Shown: positions 44,540-54,796 of the stretch, piece by piece | Layout of the letters: each line of letters opens with the position of its first letter | How positions within the stretch are numbered: the first letter of the stretch is position 1 | Assembly: GCA_963575745.1 (NCBI GenBank) | Contig: CAUYUJ010009546.1 | Location: forward strand, 18,501-82,500 | Direction: 5' to 3' | Origin: Prorocentrum cordatum | Taxonomy: Eukaryota > Sar > Dinophyceae > Prorocentrales > Prorocentraceae | DNA: 64,000 nt | The notes under the pieces: generated by a model | What the model was told of the DNA's origin: nothing | The model's input: the letters and a program-made list of their open reading frames with translations, nothing else | Databases searched by the model: none | Translations under genes and position numbers: made by a program

Positions 44540-44765
44540 ATCGCCTTGCATCCCCATTACATTGCAGTGAATGGCATGTCTGTGCAGTGCTTCGAATTGC
44601 GTAGATTTGCATTGTATTTGCTTGGCATAGGTTTGCGTTGCGTCGGACTTCTTCGTATTGTTTTTCATTGCTGTGCGTTGCTTCGCATCGTATTGCATTG
44701 TAATTCCATTATTTTTCACAGCTTTGCATTGCTTCCCATAGCCTCGTACCACATAGACTGCACTA
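44540..44765 (+). repeat. Degenerate TTGCATTGC array
   Basis: Words such as GCTTCGAATTGC, TTGCATTG and GCTTTGCATTGC recur at roughly 10-15-bp spacing; no fixed unit. Confidence 0.55.
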
Positions 44766-45209
44766 CATGAATTGCACCACTCAGAAGGGACCACATTAAT
44801 TTTACCCCCTGGGTCGCACCGCACAGGTTGCGTCAAATCACTGTTTGGGGGCCACTCTGGTCAGCAAATCGTATGCAGCATGCTAGTTGTGAACGCTTGG
44901 TTAGAGGACTGGTACCATAGCGTGCATACGACCTCCAGCCGTCACCGCGAGTCCGGGGTGCTCTACGCCGCCAGGCCGCTTTGAAGGAGCTTGTTCTTTC
45001 GCGTCTTCATCGGGCGGGGCTAGGACGAGGATACATCCATTCCAGAGCGTTCCAGAACGTTCTCAGCGCGGCCTGGAAAGCTTTGAGAAGGCCGCGGCGC
45101 CCGATGCATCCTCCAGAGCCGCTGGATCTCAGAGGTTTCCGATGTAGCCTCGTCCGAAGGAATCCTCGTCCCCTCCTATTTCTTAGAAGCAGTGTCGACT
45201 CGATCCGGC

Positions 45210-45602
45210 TTGCCGATCCGATGCTGACCGAGACTGCCCCACGCGCTCGGGGCCCTGGCGGGCTGGCTCAACGAGGGCGCTTGCCCAATGGCGGCGGGTT
45301 CGGAGTCGGCCGAGCGCAGAAGGGGACAAGGGGGAGTGGGGCAGGCTTCTTAGAAGCACCCCTGCTTTGTAAAGGGCGCGGGCCTTGTCTGTAGATGCAG
45401 GGCCTGCGCCTTCTAAGGAGCGGCCGCCTTCCAAGAAGCCTTCCCCCCTTCCCCTGACCCCCCTTCCTGCGCGCCGCCAAACAGAAGCGGCTTCGACTAG
45501 ACCCTTGCCGATCCCATGCTGACCGATGCTGCCCCCCGCGCTGGGGGCCCGTCGGGCTGGCTCGACGGGGGCGCCTGCCCAGTGGCAGCGGGCTCGGATA
45601 TG
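45210..45602 (+). repeat. Direct repeat pair with hairpins between
   Basis: CTTGCCGATCCGATGCTGAC with the following ~90 bp (45211-45305) recurs at 45505-45600. Between them are palindromic GCTTCTTAGAAGC and the pair GGCGCGGGCC / GGGCCTGCGCC. Confidence 0.65.
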
Positions 45603-45679
45603 GATCACCCGCCCTGCTCGCGCGCGTGTTTCGCCGCCGCCGCGGGGGCGGGCGCCGTGGCGCTCGCCTCCGCGCGGGA

Positions 45680-45955
45680 GGAGGCAGGAGGAGGAGGAGG
45701 AGGAGGAGGAGGAGGAGGAGGAGGAGGAGGAGGAGAAGGAAGGGGGAGGAGGGGGAGGCGGAAGAGGAGGAGGAGGAGGAGGAGGAGGCAGAGCAGGAGG
45801 AGGAGGAGGAGCAGCAGAAGGAGGAGGAGGAGGAGGAAGGCAAGAGGAGGGTTTGGAGGAGGAGGCAGAGGAGAAGGTGGAGAGGGGAGAAGGAGGAGGC
45901 AGAGGAGGCACAGGAGGAGGCAGAGGAGGCGCAGGAGGACGAGGACGCCAAGTTG
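45680..45955. repeat. (GGA)n tract
   Basis: Purine tract with GCA interruptions; poly-Glu/Arg/Gly frames. Confidence 0.9.
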
Positions 45956-46123
45956 TGACTCTAGACCGTGCATAGCGTCAGCGCCAGGCAAAGGTGGAGG
46001 TGGTGGAAGGCGTATCAATGCGGTGTTGGAGGAGTACGAGGAGGAGGGACTGGCGGAGTGGGAGGGATCCTCAGGTAAGTTCGAAGAATCCAAGACGGCA
46101 TGGACATATACTCTCGGCGCTCC

Positions 46124-46244
46124 GCGCAAATTTCTTGGTTTGGCGCCAGGCCCCCCCCTCCCCCTGGCGGCGCCTCTGGCGCCGCCCCTCTCGCGCTCCG
46201 CGCGCCAGGAAGCGGGGTCCAGCGCCGATCTGAGAAATCCGTGC
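46124..46244. mobile_element. Double-hairpin element, copy 5 (best outer arms)
   Basis: The left arm 46124-46154 (GCGCAAATTTCTTGGTTTGG, then CGCCAGGCCCC) and the right arm 46214-46244 pair at about 21 of 31 positions, most mismatches being transitions. Inside, hairpin 1, GGCGGCGCC-TCT-GGCGCCGCC (46166-46186), is perfect; hairpin 2 (CCTCTCGCG-CTCCG-CGCGCCAGG) has two mismatches. The conserved layout in all copies is outer stem, hairpin 1, hairpin 2, outer stem, with arms ending near GGATTTCTCNGATCGGCGC. There is no open frame; it is a nonautonomous element or a conserved structured RNA/DNA unit. Confidence 0.7.
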
Positions 46245-47198
46245 GGGCCCCCGAAAGTTTAGGCTTATGCCGTTTTCCCTTTATGGATAGGGCGGGGGCG
46301 TTCGTGAAGGAATGTGTCTATGAGGTTTCAGACCCTTGGCGATTCCTTATCTAATGAGGGCGGAGGTGGTTTCCATGGCCAAGCCTCACTTGGTGTTCCG
46401 CCAGCTTCCAGACCCTGGATTCCTTACCCAAGGGTTCCTGGTCCAATGCCCTCACCGTGCTGGGGGCTGCCCTTCCCGCTAATTCGGCGTCAGCGTTCAA
46501 CCATGGCTCAAGCCGCGGATCCCCGTTTTGCTTGAGGCCATTTTCTCGTGTCATCGGAGCCTCAAATTGGTCGAGTTCCTGCGCAATCGTAGATCTCAGT
46601 ACAGTCTCAGTGAAACTCGCCGTTTCTGGGACACAGAGGGCGCAGAGGAGGAGGGACCTGGACTCCGCGCGGATCTGTCAACGCAGACGTCCGACGCAGA
46701 TTTTCGCAGGTGTTCGTTGGTTCCTGGGAGTCTTCTCGCCCCGGGATGCTTGCCGGCAGGTGCGCCTCGCCGAGAGCGCTCCAGGGTCGCCGGAATCGCC
46801 CCGAACGGCCGCCTGAGGCCCGAATCACAGCCCGAAAGCCGAACCTCCAACACATGCGGAGTTGCTGTGTGGCCCCTTCGGCCTCCGTCTGTGGGCCCTC
46901 GACGGGGCCCAGGGCTGTCGAACGACGCCCTGGGAGAGGAGAGCGCCCCAGGGGGAAAGAGAGAGAGCGGCGAGGAGGGAGCGAGAAGCTACGCGCGTTC
47001 TCGCCACGTCTGGCGCCCCACTCCTCCCACCCACCCTTCCTGCACCCCCTTGCACGTGTCACAGCGTAGCTGGAGGCCTACAAAGGGGTTGTTCTCCCCG
47101 CCGAGGGGTGCCACAGCACACCTAAGCGCCCTCAAGAGGGCCCCGTCGTGTCCTGCGCAGTCAGGGCAGGGGGAGGCGCCGGGCCCCGGGAGGCAGGG

Positions 47199-47335
47199 GG
47201 AGGAGGAGGAGGAGGAGGAGGAGGAGGAGGAGGAGGAGGAGGAGGAGGAGGAGGAGGAGGAGGAGGAGGAGGAAGACGGGAGGAAGAGAGGAGGGGGGGG
47301 GGGAGGCGGGGGGGGGGGGGGGGGGTCGCAGCCAA
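47199..47335. repeat. (GGA)n followed by poly(G)
   Basis: A GGA run to about 47275, then an interrupted G run at 47290-47328. The 561-codon frame running across 46528-48213 depends on this tract and is not accepted as a gene. Confidence 0.9.
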
Positions 47336-47739
47336 AGCTGGCAAGCCAGACGACGGGGACGAGGACGGCCGCGAAGCCAGCGGCCGCTGCGGGCCCGACC
47401 TCGGGCCTGGAGGTCCAGGGGCGAGGAGGGGGGGGGAAGGGAGTCAAGGGCGCGGGCAGGAGGAGGGAGGAGGAGGGAGGAGGATGCGGGAGGGAGGACG
47501 AGATGGGGAGGACGAGATGGGGATGGGAGGGAGGAGGAGGGAGGACGAGATGCAGGAGGGAGGACGAGATGGGGATACACAAGGGGGGGGGGGGGGGGGA
47601 AAGGGCGGAGGACGGGGCAAAGGGCAGGGCGGAGCGCGGGCGCGCGGAGGCGGGATGCGCGGGGCGGGCAGAGGTAGAGAGGTTCGGCTCTTCTGTTTTC
47701 GCTCCTCTCGGCGCCGTCCTCCTCGTCCCCCCCCCTTCG

Positions 47740-48072
47740 CTCCTCCTCGCTTCTCCTCGCGTTCCTCCTCGCTCCTCCTCACTCCTCCTCGCTCCTCCTC
47801 GCTTCTCCTCGCGTTCCTCCTCGCTCCTCCTCGCTCCTCCTCGCGTTCCTGGCCTGTCCTGCTCCACGCCCCGGCTCCTCCACACTGCTCCTCCTCCTCA
47901 TTTTCCTCCTCGCACTACCCTGCTTCGTTCCTTCTTCTTCTTCGTCCTCTTCCTCTGTCCTCCGTCCTCCATCATCCTTCTTCGTCCTCCTCCTCCTCTT
48001 CTGTCCTCCGTCCTCCTCCGTCCCCCTCCGTCCTCTGTCCTGCTTCTCTCCCTCCTCCTCCTCCTCCTCCAA
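47740..48072. repeat. CTCCTCGCTCCTC and (TCC)n tract
   Basis: First a CTCCTCGCTT-type minisatellite (47745-47850), then mixed TCC/CTT pyrimidines. Confidence 0.85.
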
Positions 48073-48529
48073 AAACTTTCCTCGGATGGGCCCCCCACCA
48101 CCTGGATCCATTTCTCTCCCCTTGACTCTTCCCTGCCTGGGCGTCGAGCCTCCTCCTCGGAGGCCACGGCACAACGCCCCTCTCCTTTCCCCCTCCTCGC
48201 CTCGGCGCCGTGACGTCTCCCCGGGCCCCCTCCCCCCCGCCCCGCCTCCTCCCGCGGAGTGAGACGCGGCACGAGCACACGGGCGAAACACACAATTTGT
48301 GTTCTCGAGGCAGGGCCAGACGGGAAGCCATCTGTGCAGACGAAATAGAATTCAGAGCATGCACGGTCGCCTCAGCAAGACTGGGCTTGGCTGAGGGCTA
48401 CGGCGGCGAGGCTGACCTCGCAGACGCTTTCGCGGTCTCACCTCCTCCCACTTGATGGCATTGGGGGGAGGAGGGGGACCGCCCTCAAGGTACGTAGTCG
48501 AAGCCCCTCCGAAGTGAGGCACTCATAAC

Positions 48530-48695
48530 CATATCCGCGGCCTCGCGGGCCGGGCCTCTGGGTCCCAATCCCTGCGAATACGGTGCGTGTTTTCGCGTTT
48601 TCGCGGATGTCCCGCGCGGGACGTGCCCGTGCGACCGCAGATCCTCGGGATCGCGCCATGGAATTCAGACCGCGAGGGCGGGGATATACGTCCAC
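48530..48695 (+). repeat. CCCGCGCGG inverted-end repeat, copy 2
   Basis: The left end TATCCGCGGCCTCGCGG and the right end CCGCGAGGGCGGGGATA are inverted matches (15 of 17). The interior GATGTCCCGCGCGGGACGTG is itself palindromic. Confidence 0.6.
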
Positions 48696-49019
48696 CGCTG
48701 ATGACAAGCGCGCTGTTTTGGAGGTCCGCGCGGGTTTTCCAGATCGAACCTGGTGCGCTCGGCAGGGAGGCCCAGCTCCGATCCCAGAGATCCGCGCGGA
48801 CCTCCAAATGGGTGTGTTCCTGCCGCTTCTTTTTGTTCTGCCTCATAGAGCGCACGTTTGTCCCGATTCTAGGAAGTTGGCTTGCATTGCATCCCCCCCA
48901 CCCACGCACACCACCCCTCCCCCTCAGCCGCTTTGTCAAACAGCGCTGGGCCGAAGAGGCGTGCAAATGATGTCATTTCGGGCCCTCCCCCCCCCTCTCC
49001 ATGCCTCCACGCCAGTAGA

Positions 49020-49995
49020 CCTGGGCCGGCACGGAAGCGGAAAGAGCGCTTCAACAACTTGACCGAAATTACGCACACCACCGTTCGTACTGGGAGCCTT
49101 GGGCTGGGCGCATGAGCTTGGCGGGAAGCCTGCGAAGGCTTCCCCAGACGTTTCACGTCGTCGTGCGTACGGGGGCGGGGACCTTGGTGTCAAAGCTGTG
49201 TCCGTCACTGGGCCGTGTGTGGGCCTCAGGCCGTTCGCTGTTGGGAGCCTTGGTGTGAAGAACTTTTTGCGTTACCGAACGCTCTTTTACTTGGCGTCTC
49301 TGGGTCTTCTTGGGGGTCCTTGTGGAGCCCTTTTGGGACCCTTTTGGACTATCTTGGGGCCCTCTTGGGCCGTCGTGGAGCCCTGTTGGGCCGTCTTGGG
49401 ACCTCTTGGAGGCCTTTGGCCTTCTTGGGGCTCTCTTGGGGGCCTCCTGGGGCCCTCTTGGGAGCCTCTTCGGGCTCGTTTGGGGCCCTCTGGGGCCGTC
49501 TTGGGGCCCTCTTGGGGTGTTTTGGGCACCTCTGGGGCCGTCTTGGGGCCCTCCTAGACTGTTTTCGGGCCCTTTTGGGGGTCTCTTAGGCCGTCGTGGG
49601 ACGATCTTTGGAGCCTCTTGGGCCGTTTTGGGCCGTTCTTGGCCCGAAAAGGCTGCAACCCGAAAAACCTTCAAAAACCATTGGAAAATCAATGACTTTT
49701 GCCTCTCGGGGCCCTCTTCGGAAGCCTCTTGGAAGCCTCTTGGGCCGTCTTGGAGCCATCTTGAAGCGTCTTGGGACTCTCTCAGACCATCTTGGACCCA
49801 ACTTTCGCCGTTTCGGAGCGCTCTGGGACCGTCTTGGAGCCGTCTCGCACCCGTCTTGGGCTGTCTTGGGCGACTCTTGGGCCGTCTTGGGCCATTACCA
49901 ACCATTCCCGCACGCTTCCCCCCTCCCCTGGAACCCCTCCCTTTAGGGCTTCGCCTCACCTGAACGTCATCACTCCTACCTCGCTCTTTCCGTTA
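49020..49995 (+). repeat. CTTGG composite repeat, unit 4
   Basis: The head CGGCACGGAAGCGGAAAGAG is followed by GGGAGCCTTGGTGTGAAGA units, a CTTGG array and one internal motif copy (about 49640-49720). The tail is CACTCCTACCTCGCTCTTTC. Confidence 0.75.
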
Positions 49996-51060
49996 CCTGG
50001 GCCCGGCACAGAAACGGAAAGAGCGCTGCAGCAACATAAACCGCAAGTACTCACACCACCCTTCGTACCGGGAGCCTTGGCGTTGAGAGCTGGTTACGTC
50101 ACCCCTGGCTCCTGGAAGCCTTGGGGTTCAGAGATTGTTGCGTTGCCGCCCGTTCCTGAGCCTTGGCTGGGCCTTGGTGTCAGGAACTTGTTACGTCACC
50201 GCTCTCTGCTGGGAGCCTTGGTCTTATCAGCTTGTTTACGTCACCGTTCGCTCCTGGGAGCCTTGGTGTGAAGAGCTGTTTGCGTTACCGATCGCTGTTT
50301 ATTTGGCGTCGCTGGGCCTTCTTGGGAGTCCTATTGGGGCCCTTTTAGAGCCCTGTTGGAGGCCTCCTGGAAACCTCTTGGGGGCCTCTTGGGGCTTCTT
50401 GGGGGGCTCTTGGGGCCTCCTGGGAGCGTCTTGGGGCGAAAGGCTAGACTTTTCGGTTCGTGGTCCCCCTCTTGGGGCCGTCTTGGGGCCCTCTTGGACC
50501 GTCTTGAGCGCCTCTTGGGCCGTATTGGGGCCCTCTTGGGCCGCTTTTGGGGCCTCTTGTGAGCCTCTTGGGCCGTGTTGGGGCGGTCTTGGGGGCATCT
50601 TGGGCCGTCGTCAACGCCGTAAAAGCCGACAAGCCGCATATGCTAAAAATGTACGTTTTCCGTTTGAAAATCAATGAGTTTGTCCTCTTGGGGCCCTCTT
50701 GGGACGCCTCTTGGGCGCCTCTTGGGGCGTCTTGGAGGCCTCTTGGGACGTCTTCGGCCCGTCTTGGGCGGTCTTGGGCTCTCTTGGAGCGCTCTTGGGA
50801 CGTCTTGAAGGTATCTTGGGCCGTCTTGGCCGGTTCTTGGGCTCTCTTGGAACTCCCAAGACGGCCCAAGAAGCGCTCAAGAGGCGTTTTCCGAGGATGT
50901 CTCGAGCGGAACGCTTTTTTTTTAAGCCCTAAAGACCGTCTTATTCGATAAATAACGAGGCGGAGCGGCCATTAACACCCATTCCCTCCCCCTACCCCCC
51001 CCTCTGCACTCCCCCGTAGGGGCTTCGCCCAACACGCAACGTCATCACTCGTACCTCGCT
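49996..51060 (+). repeat. CTTGG composite repeat, unit 5
   Basis: Same layout as unit 4, starting CGGCACAGAAACGGAAAGAG. A 50-bp GGGAGCCTTGG..TTACGTCACCG unit is amplified about five times at 50075-50290, then come a CTTGG array, an internal motif copy (50618-50700) and the tail CACTCGTACCTCGCTTTTTC. Confidence 0.75.
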
Positions 51061-51499
51061 TTTTCCGTTACTTGCCAGCACCTGCGGAAAAACGGGCACC
51101 TCACGCACAGGCTGTTATCCGAAAGGTTGCGGAGAAGAGGGAGGTGCGATTCGTCGCCGTCGCCATGTCCTGAAGGGAGCGGGTCCCAGACCCCGCGGCC
51201 TTTTCCCAGGAGCCGCTCTTCATCCCGAGTTGTTGTGTGACTTCCCTGGGGCCCGCGGAGGGCCACGGGAGGCACGGAAAATGCGAAAACGCGGAGACGC
51301 CTCGGGACCCGCTTCCCTCCTGCTCGTCCTGCTCCCCGGAGTCCTCCCCGCCCTGGCCGTATTGGTCTCTCATCCCCGCGCGCAGGGTGGGGGCCACGCG
51401 TCCGCGGCGCGCGAGAGTGCGCGATGGTGCGGCTGCTCAGCGCAAGCCTCAAGGCCAGGGGTGGGGGAGCAGGCGCGGGGGAGCATCACATGTACAACG

Positions 51500-51930
51500 G
51501 GCTGCGGAGGAGTAGGAGAGAAGAGGGAGGAGGTGGAGGGGGTGGAGGGGGAGGTGGAGGAAAAGGGAGAGGGAGAGGGAGAGGAGGGTGAGGGGGGGGG
51601 AGAGGGAGGTGGAGGAACAGGGAGAGGGTGGGGAGGGGGAGGTGGAGGAACATGGAGAGGGGGAGGAAAGGAGGAGGAGGAGGAGGAGGAGGAGGAGGAG
51701 GAGGAGGAGGAGGAGCATGGAGATGGCGAGATGGTGGACGACGACGAGCATAGAGGTGCGGAGGGCGTGAGGCGAGGTGAAACACATCGAGCAAGAGCAG
51801 CAGCAGGACGAGGAGGAGGATGAGGTTCTCATCCTCTTCCTCATCTTCGTCCTCCTCCTCCTCCGCTTCCTCCTCCTCTTCCTCCTCCTCCTCCTTCTCC
51901 TCATCATCATCAGGAGGAGGAGGAGGAGGG
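51500..51930. repeat. GGA tracts, then TCC tract
   Basis: Purine-rich on + to 51715, then pyrimidine-rich at 51825-51905. The opposite polarity makes a loose long inverted arrangement. Confidence 0.85.
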
Positions 51931-51988
51931 ACCGCCCCGTAAGTTGACATAATTCATTACGGTATCACAATAAATATACCTTGCTCCA

Positions 51989-52098
51989 CGCGGATTTCTC
52001 GGATCGGCGATGGTACCCTCTAGCGGCGCCTCCGGTGCCGCCCTTGCGCTCTCCGCGCGCCAGGGAGGGGGGTGCAGCGCCGATCCAGGCAATCCGCG
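51989..52098. mobile_element. Double-hairpin element, copy 6
   Basis: The outer arms CGCGGATTTCTCGGATCGGC (from 51989) and the matching CGCCGATCCAGGCAATCCGC (from 52078) pair at 18 of 21 positions. The inner hairpins AGCGGCGCC-TCC-GGTGCCGCC and a degraded second one with CGCGCGCCAGG remain. Confidence 0.65.
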
Positions 52099-52159
52099 CG
52101 AACCTCCAAACGTTCATGTTTACGCATGTTTGTTAGTTCTCTCTTCGTGTTGTGCCGAC

Positions 52160-52330
52160 GCGGCGGCGACTCCCCCGCGGGCGTTCAGGGTGGAGCGCCG
52201 CCTGTGGCCCATAATGTCGAGATGGAGCTATCTGGGGATCGAAGAGTCGCTGATCGTGCAAGGCTCGAAAATCCACGCGGTTTCAGAGTCACACGCCCAG
52301 GTCGTGGCGACACGAACCTGCCGGACTCAG
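52160..52330 (+). repeat. CGCGGGCGT dispersed repeat, copy 2
   Basis: Matches 28690-28885: CGGCGACTCCCCCGCGGGCG, GCGCCGCCTGTGGCCCATAA, CCACGCGGTTTCAGAGTC, GACACGAACCTGCCG. Confidence 0.65.
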
Positions 52331-52432
52331 CGGGGCCTGGAAACGACAGGGCCCGCCAGGGCGACCCGCCCCGCCAGGGCGACCCGCCCCGTCTGACTGT
52401 ATGCCTCCGCCAGGCGTCGGGCGGGCGGCAGC

Positions 52433-52672
52433 GGTCTAGGCCTCCCAGATGAGGTCGGAGCAGGTGGTGTCGGAGGATCGCGCCGCATCGCCGATGCTTC
52501 GGCGATGCGGCTCGATGCGGAGCTCGATTTTCTCCACGCCGACTTCGCCGATGCATCGCCGGCGTCGCTAGTGCATCCCCAGTGCATCGCCGATGCATTG
52601 GCGATGCATTGGCGATGCGGCGCGATCCTCCGATCCCATCTACTCGAACCCCATCTGGGAGGCCACTAAGCG
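52433..52672. mobile_element. Long fold-back element with GCATCGCC core
   Basis: Arms of about 60 bp (52433-52495 and 52608-52672) are inverted copies. The inner 23 bp are perfect: TCGGAGGATCGCGCCGCATC then GCC at 52470-52492, and the complement at 52611-52633. The outer parts share GCCTCCCAGATG. The centre consists of overlapping GCATCGCCGATGC palindromes. Confidence 0.75.
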
Positions 52673-53213
52673 TGCGGGCGGGAGGGCAAGCGGGAAGGGC
52701 GAGGACCGCGGAAGAGTAAGGACGAGCGACGTTTCAAGGGTATCTGGACATCCATCCCAGTCAAGGCCATTCCTTGGCCGCTTTCGCTGGCCGCGCCCCG
52801 CTCGAAAAGTGTCAACATGGCCTTCCAAGGCCCTTGCATCCTCTTCGGTCGTCCTTCTTATACGGGTTGGCTGTGCACCCATCAGCCCATCAGAAATCTT
52901 ACGAAAAAGCAAGAATTTGCATGAACTCCAGATTCCACGTCAGAGAACGAAGAATCTGGACTGCACGATGAGCGTTTTCTGGGAGTTGTCGTATACCTGG
53001 ACCTGGGTTCTGGCTTCTTAGCCTCAATTGTTTTGAACTCGGAGCAGGGATGCAGGGGCCGCAGCGGCAGTTCAGGGGCTCTCCCGCGCCTTCTGGGGCA
53101 GCAGCGGCAGCTCAGGAGCCCTTTTGGGGGGCACCTCTGGTGCCGCTGTCCTGCCGGCCTCGGGCGCCCACCGTTTATGATTCTCCCCGCCCCCCCCCGT
53201 GGGGTCGCATGGG

Positions 53214-53350
53214 GGGAGGAGGAGGAGGAGGAGGAGGAGGAGGAGGAGGAGGAGGAGGAGGAGGAGGGGGGAGCAGGAGGAGGAGGAGGAGGAGGAGAAG
53301 CAGGAGGAGGAGAAGCAGGAGGAGACGGAGGAGGAGGAGCAGGAGGTCTC
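53214..53350. repeat. (GGA)n tract
   Basis: Purine tract with GCA interruptions. Confidence 0.9.
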
Positions 53351-53594
53351 GGGGGCTGTCAGGGTGCGGAGGGCCCAAGTCGGCCTGGCTTCTCCCGAGG
53401 CGCGCGGTCGGCTGGATGGAGGGGGATCGCTCCGTCTTGTGGCCACGCGCAGGGGCCACACGCGGAGGCCGCGCACGGGGCTCTCCAGCACTGGCCTCTC
53501 GCCTTCGAGGCATTGGGTGAGGAGGTTGGCGTCTCTTTCCCACCGGGTGGCCCGCGATAGCTGGCGGCAGCACCTTCAGGGCGCCAGAGACGGG

Positions 53595-53760
53595 GGCACA
53601 GCAAACGGGGGTACGGGGAATGTCGATCTCCACGTTTGGCTCTATGCCCCCGTTTAGGGGGCCCTGGGTGCCGCAAACGGGGGTACAGTAAACGGGGGTA
53701 TGTAGAAAAGCCTCATCCCCCGTTTAGCTAAACCCCCGTTTACGAAGCCCCGACACCTCA
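53595..53760. repeat. AAACGGGGG word cluster
   Basis: AAACGGGGGT or its complement occurs about six times in 160 bp. TAAACGGGGG (53689-53698) and CCCCCGTTTA (53717-53726) form a 10-bp hairpin; GTTTAGCTAAAC (53722-53733) is a perfect palindrome. Confidence 0.7.
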
Positions 53761-54419
53761 GCCGGCGGCGGCTCCAGCGTCGGTAGCCGGCTGACGGCCG
53801 GCGGACGCGGGCGGAAGCAGAACGGGCGTTTCTAAGGTTAGGATGTTCCAACTTGCTTCAGCCTGGACCACGAGGAAGAGTTTCGAGCGCCAGAAAGTGC
53901 CGAAACGGAAGGGTTTTCACGTGTCGGGCCATGGGAGGCGATTTTCGTTCGACATTGTATCGATAATTATCTTGAGTGCTCGAGACTATTTCTAGCATGT
54001 GGTCCTTCAGTGCGATAGGAGCAACATAGTTTTAAGAGATGCCCATTTTGTATTTGGGGGCCAGGATTTCCAGAGCTCGGGAAGCAGCCCCCCCGCCGCC
54101 CAACTCTTCCCCGCAAGCGCTGTGAGACACATGCGTGCGTTCATTGTGCCTGTTTGTTGCGCTGTGGCATCCTACACAGCCAGCCCTCGGGCTGGCAGCA
54201 TTCGACGCAGATGTGGTCGGATAGCGGATGATGCCCCTTCCGTCCAGTGGGAAATAGCAGCGATATATGTGGCATCGTCAACGATCCGGGGCGGAGTTTT
54301 AGGAGGAGGAGGAGGAGGAGAAGGAGGATGAGAAGGGTGTCAGGAGGAATGATGTGGAAGATGTGGGATAATGAGCAGGATGAGGTCGCGCACGTTGTTG
54401 CCGTTAGTTCTGGCGTCCC

Positions 54420-54611
54420 ATGGAGGGTAAGATCGAGCTGAAGCCAGGCTCGAGGATCCAGGTGAAGGGCCTGACGAAGAGCACGGAGCTGAACGGACTT
54501 GATGGGAGCCTGCTCCAGTTCGACGCGGCGAAATGCCGCTGGGGAGTGGAGCTGGATAATGGCAAGAAGGTGATGCTCAAGATGGGCAACCTCGTTCCCC
54601 TCAATGCCGAG
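54420..54611 (+). CDS. Exon-like frame with an RWGVELDNG-type module
   Basis: From the ATG at 54420, 64 residues with a clear globular look: KIELKPGSRIQVKGLTKSTE, LNGLDGSLLQFD and CRWGVELDNGKKVMLKMGNL. The order Leu...Glu-Leu-Asn-Gly-x2-Gly...Phe-Asp...Arg-Trp-x-Val-x-Leu-Asp-x-Gly...Lys-x2-Asn-Leu is a short module I know from many dinoflagellate and other eukaryotic proteins, usually next to ankyrin or enzymatic domains; its function is unclear. An in-frame TAG lies just upstream at 54405-54407 inside GCCGTTAG, so this could be a first coding exon or begin at an AG acceptor there. GAG|GTGGCT at 54611-54612 is a candidate donor. The downstream sequence turns into pyrimidine-rich low complexity. 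Best host-gene candidate in the window. Confidence 0.5.
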
Positions 54612-54796
54612 GTGGCTCCGATCGGGCCAGGCGACCAACACCTCAATCAATCCAGCTCGTCCTCGTCGGGACCGTCTTCCGTCCACCTCCTTATACTTTC
54701 ACGTTTTCCACTTCCTCCGCCACCTCCTTTCTCCTTGTGCCCTCTTCCCCCCGCCCTCCTCATCGACATCATGCTCTCTCCTGCATCCTATTCCTC

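Noticed and set aside
43918-44612. Acidic Asp-rich protein or Met-rich membrane protein
   Set aside because: Pure GAT microsatellite translation in alternative frames.
46528-48213. Longest + frame in the window (561 codons)
   Set aside because: It runs through a GGA tract, a poly(G) run and a TCC tract and has no recognisable domain. Only the first ~100 codons are not low complexity, and they lack support.
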